A stretch of DNA of 64,000 nucleotides from Heliopora coerulea (taxonomy: Eukaryota; Cnidaria; Anthozoa; Scleralcyonacea; Helioporidae). The notes under the pieces are model-generated. The model saw only the letters and a program-made list of their open reading frames with translations, did no database searches and was not told the DNA's origin. The position numbers and the translations under genes were made by a program. The stretch lies in NCBI GenBank assembly GCA_030142905.1, contig JASJOG010000237.1, positions 310,001 to 374,000 of the forward strand, written 5' to 3'. The stretch's first letter is position 1. The number at the start of each line of letters is the position of its first letter. Below are positions 44,925 to 57,229 of the stretch, one piece after another.

Positions 44925-45233
44925 CTGATAGACTTGTCATTCAGATGCAAATGCTCCACGTTTGATAGCGGCACACAAAAAAAGATCGAGTCGTCAAGTT
45001 TGAGCCTTTGTTGACATGTCTTTCCCAACACTTTCCATCGGTCTTCCATTTGTTCTCTCATGTGGTAGGGAGTAATAACTGCACGTAGCAGCAAGCTGTT
45101 GGACCGGTTTGGACTACAAACGGCCGCAAAAACAGCCCTCAAATTTCTTACTGAAGATTCATCGCAGTGAAGTCTGGTCTCTTCATTCCTTGGCAAACTT
45201 GCATTAAGGAACTTTTTAAGTATGGCACGAATA
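44925..45233 (-). CDS. Predicted internal exon of unidentified host gene
   Basis: A 309-nt minus-strand exon bounded by a strong acceptor (cacttttatttttag) and a donor (cag followed by gtaggg at 44921-44924). It is open throughout and in frame for 103 codons. The protein segment contains LPRNEETRLHCDESSVRNLR and LKLDDSIFFCVPLSN and is mixed alpha/beta in character. I do not recognise the family. It lies on the same strand as the ZU5-like exon at 53.4 kb and the Death-domain exon at 27.8 kb and could belong to the same gene. Confidence 0.45.
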
Positions 45234-46849
45234 CTAAAAATAAAAGTGTTATTTAGAAACCTGATGTAAGGCATGGATATGTGAAAACGATCAAGCACAA
45301 GTAGGAGGCCTACATTGCAAAAAGGTCAAACTGAAGCAATTTAATAACACCAATTCAAGTTCTTCATGATAAAAGACTCGGTTTGCTCTGAGTGAATTAT
45401 GTTGAAGGATGATTGATTGAGGACAGCAAGGTTTCTTCTCTGCACATTTCCATAAAATAAAGAATAATGCGGCTTTATTAAAAACTTTCGTCCTTTCCTT
45501 ATCCCCTCCTAACTTTGATGGTGTAAGGTAGAATCGTGCGCAAGGGGTTGTGGCAAGCACGTATTTATAGAATAGGTTACTTCAACAATTTCCCTTGCTA
45601 TATAAAATAGTTTGACGCAACCATCTTGGGAACTCAGATTCCACTGTCTACTCCTGACCTTTTTTCGCAGCTCAGCTAATGAGTATTTTAACTAGTAGCT
45701 GAATCACGTAATGGACCTCGACATGAATATTATTTTCCCGTGGTCTTCCCTAACTTTGTCCTTATGGCACAGAAATGTGTTTGAACTAGGACGGAAAAAG
45801 AACCACAAGTAAGGTTTTAATTTGATATCATGTAAATGCCATCTTTAAATGGCCAGCTCCTCACCTAGTCTTTGACCTAGTTAAGCAAAGGGGTTTGATT
45901 TATTCAGAGTTCTCAGCACTACATGAGTAGATTACCCCAACGAGACGTCCAACTAATAGAGGATATTAGAACATACGATTTTACATTGCTATTCAAGATG
46001 TGAAAGTTTTTAAATTTTTTTGATTTTGGTGCAGTCAGAATTTTCTGCTCAATTATGTTCTCTTGAACGTAGCTCTGCAACAGCTATATTCAGTTCTCTG
46101 CGATAGCTATATTCCAACAACTATATTCACATTTGACAAGCGATTACGGAAATTTAAGCTAATAGGTTAATATCAAACATTTTCTCTTTTTTCCATGGCA
46201 ACATCAGCAAGTAAAATATATCGAAAATTCAGTTTTATTAAGTAAACGGAAAATTCAGTCATCAACTTTTCTTCATGAGTTATACAAAGCTTACCATACA
46301 CAAACCCCATCCAACGCACCAGTTTGATAACATCTTAAAAGATTATTTTTAAACTTCGAAAGAAGTAGTGGTTTAGTGCAGTGACACCGAGAGCTGCAGC
46401 AGATTCTGGAGGAGAGACAGAGAAGTAAGCAGACCCGTTCCAGTCGAAAATTTATCAGACTAACCTCACATGAAAAATGAAGCTGTGTATTCTTTAATTT
46501 CCAGAATTCTTCGCGAGACGTCTAATTTTCCAACGAATTCACGGTAATGTACTAATACCTCATCGTATGAACTTAAAAATTTAGCAAAACAGTAAACCAA
46601 TTCTAAATTTTAAATTGATAATACGGGTAATACCAAGCTCAAAATGTTGTGGCAGGTTTACAAACTTTAAATCGTATCTAGTGTTTTCCGCATTCCATAA
46701 ATGAGTTCATATTGTCTGTGCTCTAAAGTGCTACTATATGAGCTTTTTGCATTGCAAAACTGTGTATGACGTAAGCAAAATTTACCATTTGGGCCATTTC
46801 ATATTCAATATTCAAGATCGTGGACTTTTTTTAACCATTCCGAAATCAT
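45234..46849. other. Unassigned stretch
   Basis: No supported gene. The 89-codon minus frame at 45291-45560 lies in what would be the intron upstream of the predicted exon. Confidence 0.3.
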
Positions 46850-48250
46850 CGTACTGCGCAAGAAATTTTTTTTTTATTGTGAAGTAAATTTGCTAAATGA
46901 CCGTTCAGTTGATACCAAAGTCACAGGTAGTTAACACCTGCAAATGTTTCCTCCAGTTCAAAAGAAGAAATCTTTTCCAGAAGATTCATAGGAGTGACAA
47001 GACTAGAATTGCTTGATGCAAAACTGACAGCATGCACACTTTTTAGTTGGAACATTTTTTCCATGGACTTTCGCGGGAAACATCCGTGTGTTACTCAACA
47101 GAGAAAGTAGTGCACGTATCTTGAATGTCCTCATCGCTCATTACTAGGAAGTTCCAAAGGAAAGTAAACTTGGAATTGATGCTGCTTGCGGCTGTGTAAG
47201 GTGTGGTCAAGTCAGCAATGACTGAGTAGATAACAGTGAAGGACATGTTCTGCTTAAACTCGGTTTCCAGTATTTTGCTTTCTTCTGTTTCAGGATGTAG
47301 CTCTTCAGTTGGTTCGTCCAAAGATCTTTTCTGCTTTCGACGCACTGGCAGTTGTAGTGAAATACTCATTGCACATGCCACATTCTTCGACTCTTGTAAA
47401 ATAACAATCTATTTTTCACGCACTTCCTTCATTTCCATGAAGAAACTTTCCAGGTTTACTACCTCAATAACAATAGTAGCACTTCTTGACTGGATGACTT
47501 GATTTCTGCAATCGATGACTGAGAGAATTTTCAACCAAATCACTGACATATCTCGTCAGTGACGAGTCAGAGATTGAGAATATCTTTTAAGGCTGATTTG
47601 ATAACTGGTAAATGAATGCTCCACCTTGATGCAGATAATCCATGCCGGAAACGGCCGATATGACGTTATAGGGTCTCGCACCGTTAAGGACTAGTTACAA
47701 ACACGTTGTATGTTGTTTGAAGTATGACAAAGAAGGTGATTGCCTCAGTTTAACTTCTTGTTGAATTAGTCCACAAAGATTAAGCGAGTTGCATCCACAT
47801 GGCGAAAAGATGCAGAGCGAATTTTTTTTTTGAGTTGACTCTGGGCACCGTTGTACTTCCCAACCATGTGGCAGTGTTATCGATACCTTGTCTAGCTCAG
47901 TCCCTAAAAGGGACATCGTGTGTTCTTCAGGTTTTCTAAGGTTAATGCGACAATGTCAGCCTCTGTCAAATTTTTATTGCAGTCAATCGTTCCTGAATTG
48001 AATATTCTCCATCTGATTACCATAAGCGATATCTCAGGATGAAAGTGGTTCACTCTGTGTGTTAAGACTCAGAAGTAGCATCGACCACCACGGAAAAATA
48101 TTTTGCAAGTTTATGTTCTTCTAACATCGCAGGAAATACTTGTGCAGAGGAGAGACCAATAAACTCATTCTGGGAGTCAGTAGAAAGATAGTAAGCATTC
48201 AGTCTTTGTCTTTTCATTTGCGATTGCTCAGCCTTGCTAATATGCCCCGG
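46850..48250 (-). pseudogene. Old hAT (DUF4371-type) transposase relic
   Basis: Minus-strand pieces in several frames reproduce the order of the hAT transposase at 30-32 kb: AKYFSVVVDAT and TTFILRYR near 48010-48110, SPCGCNSLNLCG near 47780-47830, then KRSLDEPTEELHPE and FTVIYSVIADL near 47190-47330. Stops and frameshifts are frequent, so it is older than the 30-kb copy. The ends of the element are not identified. Confidence 0.6.
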
Positions 48251-51200
48251 TAAGTGATGATCATAATGAGGAAGTCAAGGAAGTCAAGAAAGTCAAGGAA
48301 ATTATAGTCGAGGAAATCAAAGACATTTCCAATGTGAAAATGATCAATTCGCTATGAGGACCCGCAAAAAGCCATTTCTCTCCTTCCGAGAAACAAAACC
48401 ACTTCAATAGTTTACTAACGACAGTGTTTATCGAAATTCGTCTTTCGAGTTCGTGCCACGCAACATAGCACTTCTAGTGAGACAAACTCTGCTCATGACA
48501 AAGACGTCTTTCCCATAATTTTTTCCAATTTTTTTCTTTTTTCGCCACTCCAGCCTTGTATTGACGCTAGTAATGATTACATCGTTTGCATGGCGTTATC
48601 AATAGTGAGTGAAAATACTCGGTATGGAAAGCAAAAGAGAGATTTTTTGAATTGGCTCTGAACATAGAATTATTAGACATAGAATGCGTCTTCGATCACG
48701 TGACAGGGGAAAAATTGAACAAAATTTTTGCACCTATAAATCTGACATATTAGATTCGCCCTTATCAGTCCGCCATATTGGATTTTTAGAAGGAGTTCAG
48801 AAATTGGAATTAGATATTATCTTGTTTTCCTTTGAAATGTCAATAGTGGCACAATGATATTTTGTTTGCAACTGTACGAGCCGTTGTAAGCAAAGAGATG
48901 GCTAAACACTGACTTATTAGTGATTTCTGTTGTTACCGGGCAAGAATTCAGTTTCAAAGGCACTGTTTCATTTAATTTTTACAGCACAATTCATCATTGT
49001 CAGTGGCATTGAAACATTAATCATTTGCATACAAAACTTGTTTTTGCATTTTTCTTCTTTTTATTTGTGACAAAACGTCACGTACTTTTACAGCGTAATT
49101 ACTTCAATTACTTGGAGATGCCTAATATTATCGCAAAATTAACATATCCATAAAGTATCTGGGTACATACAGAAAACTGACCAATTAAAATTTCTTAACA
49201 GCATTGTAAGGTCAATTGAATTTTTATAATATTCATTTGCTTACAATGCTTCATATAAGGTAAATCAATAGGCAACATTTCAGAGCAAGCTTCGCTACAA
49301 TACCCTTTGAATAATTTAATCCAATCTAATCAGAAGAGGATTTTTCTACAAAGTTTTAAAAGAAAATAAACTAACAAAACTGGCAAACTTTATCCATTCA
49401 TGACTGTCACAAAGTTATTATTGTGGAGATTAAAGTATTAGGCCGGTGCACTTTGAAAAAGCAAATTCAATCAGATACATTTATAGGTAAGTGTGAAATA
49501 GCATTAAGGATATTATATCTTTATCAGGTTACTTCCAAAAACATTGCCTGGGTAGGACCAAAACAGACTTAATAATTTGTGGGCATGATACTTAGTGCTC
49601 AAGTGGCGTACTGTAACCTGCCGGAAAGTATTTTACAGGTAAACTGTTCTTCTAACGGGCTGATAATATGGACTAGTTTAGTTAGTCAGCCAGGCTGCGT
49701 AACTTCATGAAAATTCTACCCTGGTTGCAGAAAACACCCTAAATGAATTTTTAAAGACAGATGTCCCCCTGTCTTACCCCTTCAAGAAGAAATCCTGGTT
49801 CATGGTACCCCAGATGCAACAAATGCAATCTGGAACCAGGTATGCAGCATTGTAAGACTTGTTTAGCTTAAAAGTTATTTCCAATTTCCTAAATACTTTT
49901 GTAATTGGATTTGAGTCATGTGAAAAGAGAGAAATAGAGAATTTCAATTCCAGCTTATATTTGATTGACATTAAATAAAAATTTAAAAACAAGCAAACTA
50001 AACAAGGGCACAAGATTTAATCAAATGAAAGAAAAACACAACTAAATCAATAAGTGTTAGAGGCGAAGTGGTAGTGCATATTTCTTTTACCTCTGCTACT
50101 TTGGTTTAACTCCTGGCATGCAGGTATGAGATCAATGTTGTTTACCCTGGTCACACATGACCAGGCAGTTGCTTAATTTGACTCAGCATATTACTATGGG
50201 TTTTCTATGTGTACTTCAGGTTCCTCCACTGGACCCGTTGAGGAAACGCCTCCTCTCTGAACCTCCAGGGAGAAGAGCTCAAACTATTTAACTCTCAAGG
50301 TTATTCAAATGTGTGAAGGAACTTTAATTTACATAAAGCATGAAATCAAGAAACTATTTGAATTTTGGTGGAGGTAACACAAAAAGTTTACTGTTTTTTT
50401 AACATAATGAATTAATGACTTAAAACAGTTGGGTTTTCATATGTACATGTATCTAATCCAAGCGAACAAAGGAAAAAAGAATTTTAAATTAACTGAGCTG
50501 CAAAACAGAAAAATAAGTGGTCGATGATAAACCTGCCTCAAGAACACAATATATTTATAGTACTACAGAAACAAGAATATTTACAGGAGTGTCAATAAGT
50601 TAATTTCAGTTTTTCGAGTCAATATGTTAAGATACTCTTCAAAAGCACATTTAAATACGAAAACGTTGACAAATTTAACTATTTTCGACTTTTGAATACT
50701 ATCGTTTCCATAACTGGGAGGAGAAGGAATGGTTAGCAAGTAGTCAGTTAAACGAAGTTTCCAGCAAGTAAAAGACAATACTTGAACCGAAGCACTGAAC
50801 TTCAGACAAACTTTCAATGCAAGAAATGGGAAGGCGTATCAAATGTAAATTCAAACTGGCCAGTTGCAGGAACCTGCTTCGAACCTGAAATTCTTGTTAC
50901 GAAGATTTACAGAAACTGTTATGTCAAAAAACAATGGCTGAGCACTCTTCAACTAATCTTTCTGGCTCTTGCAGAAAACAGCTTCAATAATTATAGACAC
51001 CAAGAAGGCGAAAGCTGTCCATCAATAAACGATTGAAGTTTCATCCTTTTTACTGCGCAGACAATGCGCCAACTTGCTACCAAATGGTATAAAGAACATT
51101 CAATTTCACTAATCAAGTAACTCTTTTCGTGCAAAGGTCAGAATATTGTCCGAAAAGGTAAGTAATCAATATTGTCCAAAAAAACCGTTTGTTTTCTGGT

Positions 51201-53368
51201 CATAACAGTCCCGGAGAGAGTTCCATTTATTCAAAAGGGCGGATTTATAAGGGCAAATGCCAGCCTTCGTGCATAACACCTCCGGAATACTAAGCTGAAA
51301 CAAGAGCACACATTTTATGTCTAGTAATTCTATGGCTATAAACAAGCAATTTGCGATGGCAATATTCGCCATTTTTAATAACGTCAAATGGTTCGAACAC
51401 GGGCAGTATCATTATCATCAATTTAGTTTTAAAAGACAGGCTTCAGTCTTACTGGCGATGTTGATTTTGACTGCCCGAATTAAAATTGTTTCATTCGGAA
51501 TTTAAGAGGCATCAGAGCTGGTCAGCTGGGTAGGGACATTGACTGTAACAGTTCGGACTTCTGGAGATCTTGATATTTGAGTTTCGTTGTACTCGTACCC
51601 CAGTGCATGACTTTCTCGGGTTACTTGCTCAGTAGATGTCAGACTGGCTGTTGGGCATCGTCGATTAAGTTTCTTTGAATTTCATGAATCTCGAACCGTT
51701 TGGCAGTCGGTGACGTTGTAAATTTCCTACGTTTGTAATCAATTTTTACAGTTTTCTGTACTTCGTTTGGCTGCACCAGTTGACTTGAGTCAGTTGATTT
51801 ACTTGAGTCAATGACCCGACTGTATTCCGACCTGAAATAGGGTTCGTGTATGAACCCTTTTTGGCATCGCTTTCTCTCTGAAGTTTTTCACGTCTTTTTG
51901 AGCGCCTGATTTTCCACGATACGTTGATACAAAATCAGTTCCAGTTACGAATACATTCCTGGTTTTTCACAAACGATAAATGAACAATACTTATCCCACT
52001 TGCATGCACCGCCTATAATAACTATAATAAACAATGAAATAAGGTTGGAGTACTTACAATTTTTTGGCTTAAAATCTTCCAAATCTTTTATTGCTTTTGA
52101 GTTTTTTTTTAAACGTGAGACCGCGCACATTGATGTTACATAAATGAAAACGTCATGTAATACAAAGTCATATTTCCTTTCGTGTCTGGAACTCCAAAAT
52201 TGTCAAATAGAAAAGCAAAAGTAGTCATATAGTCTTATACTTAGAACCACTAATGATGATACATGAGCAATAGCTAATAAAAAACCTGATTTCATCATAG
52301 CACTTCCCAGACAACTACCCCCTGGTTTCTTCCGAGAACGGAATCAATTAAACCCTACTATTCCCCTGCTAAATTCTTCTTTTGAACTCATATTTTTAGT
52401 GCTGTTAACGAAAATTCTGCCACGTTTCTATAAATTTGAACGACTAGATTTCCATCTAATTTAACAACTGAATTTTCCAAGTTGTCTTTATTTACTATTA
52501 TTGCCATGGAAACAGGAAGACCGAACGAGAAATACAAACTTCAAGAAACTTTTTGCAGACGATTTTGCGTGTTTGGCTACTACTATCCAAGCACTGCTGT
52601 TAACCAACGAGTATTTGGGATCTTGCGGTATTAATCGATTAGTCCTGGCGCACGATACATATTATTTTGTAAATCAAATTCGTCGATGTAACACAGTAAG
52701 CTTTATTTGAAAGAAATTTTATGTTAACATCGGAAGGTCGTTCATCACACATTACAATTTTTATGGCCTACATTTGTCACATAATTGATTTCAAAAATTT
52801 TATGATTCTTATTACTCGTACTGCATGTTTTGCTGATCATTTCGGATACATATCGGAACGCTTTCAATGTCTTTGTTTCTTAAACATAGTCTCGCTTTAA
52901 GCCTGTCAAATCCGATTTAATTTAAATAGGCTTAATTTGTTAAAAAGAGGGAATTTGGGCAAAGTTGCCAAAGCACAAAAATATTAAAACTCTACCGACA
53001 GAAAAAAATAAAAAAAAATTTCAATAATGGCTTCTACTTGCATGCCCAAATTTAAAAGGGGAAATTAAAAAAAATGAAAAGAAAAACTAATTCGAAGAAA
53101 CACCGACTTTGTTCTCAAGAACTTCTGAAATAGGTACATGTCAAAATGTTCTTTCGACTTCAAATCCATGCTCAAGATAGTACAATTTCTCCATTTTAAG
53201 AAAAGAAAGACTTCACTGTCCAAGGGCTTGGTGAATGCTGTTCAATGTTTTCTAATCCCATTTCAGAATTGTAAAAAGAATGAAGAAATTGCGAGAAGGA
53301 AGTAAGCTTATAGTGCAACCTGCTGATATACGAAAACAAACGAAGATATAAAATCGTTTTATGCTCAC
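48251..53368. other. Unassigned stretch, possible intron
   Basis: About 5 kb with no confident feature. Short gaagtcaag repeats lie at 48270-48325. A minus-strand open stretch ending at 52058 is followed by a consensus donor (gtaagtac, 52050-52057), but no convincing acceptor lies upstream of it. If the ZU5 exon and a downstream Death exon are one gene, this is intron. Confidence 0.3.
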
Positions 53369-53709
53369 CTACAAAAATGTTTGACTGAAAGAGTTATGCT
53401 CACGTGGTCTTTTTGTAGACGTTGGATTGTTGAATTCGTACCATCGGTTACATTCTTCCATTTGTATTGACCTTGAGACTCTTTGTAGCTTTGTAAAATT
53501 ACTCCAAATTTAGAATTAAAGCGTAACGTCTGCCCAATAGGAAGAAACTGCTCATCCACATCATTTACTTGTTTATTGCAGTAATCAACCTCTACATTCA
53601 CAGGCTTTAGAAATTCTTTTTTCTCTTCAGTAACTCTTACAACTGGAAGACACACCACTTCGTCAAGAATTGACGAGTTCACAAAATTTAACTCGTCTGC
53701 TGGAAAAAC
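53369..53709 (-). CDS. ZU5-like domain exon
   Basis: A 341-nt exon with acceptor aaattttgcag (53710-53720) and donor GTGAGC (53363-53368). It reads from VFPADELNF through SSILDEVVCLPVVRVTEEKK and FLKPVNVEVDY, then QFLPIGQTLRF, GQYKWKNVTD and VSITLSVKHFC. The pattern (strand with VVRVT, KPV strand, W-xxVTD, closing HFC strand) resembles ZU5 domains of UNC5, PIDD and ankyrins. ZU5 domains pack against UPA and Death domains in cytoplasmic signalling proteins. No stops interrupt it. The same strand carries the predicted exon at 44925 and Death-domain exons further downstream. The ZU5 assignment is by pattern, without an alignment. Confidence 0.55.
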
Positions 53710-53720
53710 CTGCAAAATTT

Positions 53721-54351
53721 TACATTCTTAAGTTTAGCATCCAAACTGCAGCACTCTCAAAATCATTATGGTAGTTTCCCGAACATAGATTGAAATGTGG
53801 GGTTTGGAGAAATAGTTAAAAGTATTTTATATATTTTCAATAAGAATAAGAGTTGCCTGGTTCTTATGAAGTGCTTACGATACATACAAAACTTTAATGT
53901 TGGTAAAAAGCCTGAACAGGAAAGCAATTCTTTATTAAACTTATCCTTTGTGTTCCGCTTTTCGGTTTCCTCAAAAAGACTTCGACTACGATAATTTTGC
54001 GTTCAGCACATTCCGTTCGTTTAATATTTTCTAATTAGTTTGAAAAGCCTCAACGCCTTTCAAAAGGGTCTATGTTCTAAAGTTACTAAAACATCACTAG
54101 TTCAAGTTCAAAAGTTACTAAAACACTGAAGTTTACCCAAAAAAGACGAAAATGTTCCCACTACACAGTATACATTTAACCAGCAACAATTAGGGCCGGA
54201 AACAGACTATTGCGACTGTTGGTGAAGCTAGTCAGATTTTCTCATCAAAAACAAATTAAAAATAAGCTTTTGACTGCCACATGACTTTGTGCTCCCGGTA
54301 ATCGTCGAAAAAAAAGAAGTCTTGCTTACTTTGCACAAGAAATTCAGAAAT

Positions 54352-54352
<1 letters not shown>
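53721..54352. other. Unassigned stretch upstream of ZU5-like exon
   Basis: No recognised exon. A repeated phrase (aaaagttactaaaacatca / aaaagttactaaaacact) occurs near 54080-54130. Confidence 0.3.
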
Positions 54353-54428
<76 letters not shown>

Positions 54429-54654
54429 AATAGAGAGAGAGATAAAGAGAGATATAAAGAGAGATATAAAGAGAGATATAAAGAGAGATATAAAGAGAGA
54501 TATAAAGAGAGATATAAAGAGAGATATAAAGAGAGATATAAAGAGAGATATAAAGAGAGATATAAAGAGAGATATAAAGAGAGATATAAAGAGAGATATA
54601 AAGAGAGATATAAAGAGAGATATAAAGAGAGATATAAAGAGAGATAGAGAGAAG

Positions 54655-54731
<77 letters not shown>
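54353..54731. repeat. Composite microsatellite (GATA)n, (GA)n, (GAGAGATATAAA)n
   Basis: About 380 bp in symmetric order: GATA repeats, a GA run, roughly 16-17 copies of a 12-bp unit gagagatataaa, then GATA again and a longer GA run. It adjoins the 3' end of a LINE fragment, whose terminal short repeats may have seeded it. Confidence 0.95.
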
Positions 54732-54737
<6 letters not shown>

Positions 54738-55057
54738 ATTTAAACTCGGAATCGCATCAATTTACAAATTGCTTTTCATGTGAGCCGAAATCTATCTAAA
54801 GTAAACAATTACAAATAATATTGTTATATTACAAATTTAATACATAATTACTGTTGTGTGAAACTAGAGGAGGAAATTTGATCTATGAAAAACTTTAAGT
54901 CTGTTGCAAGTCTGTCTTGTTTAGGTAGGCTATTCCATAATTTTCCAGCACTGTATACAAAACTATTTTTCAAATATTTTGTTTTGGGCCTTGGTAAGCC
55001 AATATTATTATCTCCATCTCTAGATCGATTTAGACCCCCCACTTTTCGGCAGACCAT
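54732..55057 (-). mobile_element. LINE 3' end fragment
   Basis: The minus strand encodes the standard C-terminus of CR1/RTE-like non-LTR retrotransposons: NIGLPRPKTKYLKNSFVYSA, then GKLWNSLPKQDRLATDLKFF, stopping at 54848. The short 3' non-coding tail runs into the composite microsatellite. The rest of the LINE is absent (5' truncation is usual). Confidence 0.7.
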
Positions 55058-55075
55058 CAGTTTGACAACAAGTAT

Positions 55076-55257
55076 CGACCGATTGCCGAGTCACAATTAA
55101 TCGTTTGAGCAGGAGTACATTGCCTTTTCGGTTGATTTCTAAATGGTACGGTCTTGTTTCGTATAACACTTGGCACATGTTGCTTGATCCTTTCACTTAA
55201 CCGTTGAGTTGCTCTACCTACATAGCGAGAACCACACTCGCATTTTAGTTCACGATT
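55076..55257 (-). pseudogene. PLE GIY-YIG endonuclease fragment
   Basis: A minus-strand open piece of about 60 codons: LKCECGSRYVGRATQRLSER then IKQHVP and SAIGR. The C-x-C-G-x-x-YVG-x-T-x-R-L pattern is the GIY-YIG domain of Penelope-like elements, of a type different from those at 14.9 and 22.5 kb. It has been joined directly to a LINE end. Confidence 0.6.
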
Positions 55258-55516
55258 TTAAATATCCGATAAACATATCCGATATTTGAGTGACCAACTG
55301 ATAGCATTTGAGTCGTTCCTGTTAACATAACCAGTGTTTTGTGGTTCCTGAGTAACCATCACAATAAGTGTTCTCAACCGTCTCAGAAATATTGAATTGG
55401 ATTTTTTCAGGGGGGTCATGCTATCGCCCCCAGTTAGCCCCCACTCAAAATATAGTTCTGCGGTCCCTGTTAGGTCGCACATATATATCGAACTTGTTCC
55501 TTAGCTTATCATCTGA

Positions 55517-55588
55517 GTCTCGGTAGCTCAATTGTTAGAGCGTCTCACCGGTCATCAGAAGGTTGCGGGTTCGATCCCCGTCTGGGGC
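55517..55588 (+). tRNA. tRNA-like sequence, SINE head or tRNA gene
   Basis: 72 bases fold as a tRNA: acceptor GTCTCGG/CTGGGGC with wobbles, TA, D-arm GCTC-aattgtta-GAGC, anticodon arm TCTCA-ccggtca-TCAGA with one mismatch (nominal anticodon GGT), and T-arm GCGGG-TTCGATC-CCCGT. Both internal promoter boxes are good (TAGCTCAATTGTTAGAGCG, GGTTCGATCC). The mismatch, wobble-rich stems and the related copy at 42711 favour a SINE. Confidence 0.55.
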
Positions 55589-56942
55589 TCAGAATCGTTT
55601 TCTGAGTACAGGGCTTGACGATCATCCATCTCTCTTAAGATATATCCAAGCTCTCACGTTTCTCAAACAAAAACTTTAATAACATAAATGTAGAAAAGTA
55701 TATGTGCTCAATTAACTAGTGATACCAATCTATTTACAACAATATTATTTACAATTACCTATTTACCCCAAATATCTGCTTTTTATTCGATAATTATGAT
55801 TATAATTCATATTCTACATGGTCAGCTTGCCAGCCTTCATGAAAGCCCCTGAAAACTAGCGCAGCCAGCCAAAAAATCTAGCATCATTGAAAAACTTAGC
55901 GTGTCATCGAAGAAATGGCGGGGCCAACATTTGATGCTAAAAATAGCCTGTTGCTGAGGGTTTTCAGCAACAGTGAATTGCTGCTGGCCAATGAATGCGC
56001 AGCATTATTTGCCGGGAAAAACAGTCAGGAAGAGGAAGTAAAGCTTCAGCTTTGAAAAAGAAAGATAACAATTGCGTAGCATGTTTTCTCTTCGTTTCAA
56101 CAATGTTATTTAGCTGAGCAAAGCGATGTGCTTAGTTTTAACTTGAGTCAACAATGGCTTCGAATAACGTTCGACAACATCTATTAGATATATTGAATGA
56201 TCAGGAGTTATTCTTTGCAGGATTGAACTAAATGTTACTGAGTTGATGAAACTTGAAGTATTCTAGGAGATTGCGAGTTGCAATTACGAAATAAACAGAT
56301 TAATTATCAGAGAGGTTTCACTGCGTCAATTTTCAAAGCGACAATTACCGCATAGTCAGGATCGAGTCGCGTTCCTTGAACAACATCCCCGTCCGGCAAG
56401 AATATCAATGATTTTGGCTGAAATAGAACAACTTATTTAGATTTACTTTTCATGCATAATCATCATTACACTCTATTTGTGTTTGTATATTATTCATGAC
56501 GCATTATTAATATGTTAACCTCTAAGCTGCCGGTGGTCGCGAAGTAAGCATTTGTGAACGAGTAAAGAAAGCTGTGAGGGGAAAAGGCAAGGCGTTTTGG
56601 CATTTAAAACTAAAACTAATAAATAGTAATTAGTCTAGCCATGGAAAGTGAACTGAACTGTCGCAATTACCAGGCAGAGAAAATCTCAAATTTATCACAA
56701 AATAATGTGAGATCTTGGAGTGCATTTTATGGCAAGTGGGCTTGACAAAATTACATTTCCTTGTTGCTAATACGCTTTGTTGGTGTGCCTGTCATTTTGG
56801 ATATCTGTGTTAATGCTGTTCTGTGATAGACACAAGTTTTAAAAAGATATTCGTAATTTTCCATAACAGTTGATCTTTTCTGTGATGGTGCTTCAAATTT
56901 TGTTGGTTAGGATGCCCTCAAAAATCTGCTGGACATAGCAGT
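55589..56942. other. Unassigned stretch before the Polinton-like element
   Basis: No supported gene. A short open frame from an ATG at 56155 (MASNNVRQHLLDILNDQELF) looks like the start of a transposon or host exon but ends quickly. AT content rises sharply near 56950. Confidence 0.3.
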
Positions 56943-57002
56943 AGTCTATAAAGTGGGGATTCCAGCACATTTTCTGAATTTTAATGAGCTTTCAAAAATT
57001 GA

Positions 57003-57080
57003 TGACGTCAATATTTTTTGTCACATTTACTTCCGGTTTCTTAATGACGTCATCAAATTCCAAGAATTACTTCCGGTTTC
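57003..57080. promoter_or_regulatory. Duplicated CRE and ETS-type motifs
   Basis: TGACGTCA occurs at 57003-57010 and 57045-57052, and ttacttccggtttc at 57027-57040 and 57067-57080, so a unit of about 40 bp is repeated. TGACGTCA is the palindromic CREB/ATF site and ACTTCCGG the ETS-family site. A TATAAAG lies at about 56946. They probably form a promoter or terminal control region of the element. Confidence 0.45.
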
Positions 57081-57117
57081 CCAAAACCTGTCAATTTATA
57101 ACCTGTCAAATCTGGTT

Positions 57118-57220
57118 CAAACCGGATTTTCAAAATTGATCAAATTTCTCACATTTTCAAAATTAATCAAATTTATCACATTATCAAAATTAATCAAATT
57201 TCTCACATTCTCGAAATTAA
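57118..57220. repeat. 27-bp tandem repeat
   Basis: About 3.6 copies of a unit near tttcaaaattaatcaaatttctcacat with few changes, just before the start of the plus-strand gene at 57230. Likely part of the terminal repeat region. Confidence 0.75.
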
Positions 57221-57229
57221 TATAAATAA

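Noticed and set aside
56953..57225. 90-codon frame encoding a nine-residue repeat
   Set aside because: It is the translation of the 27-bp tandem repeat and promoter-like region, which explains the periodicity; not a likely gene.
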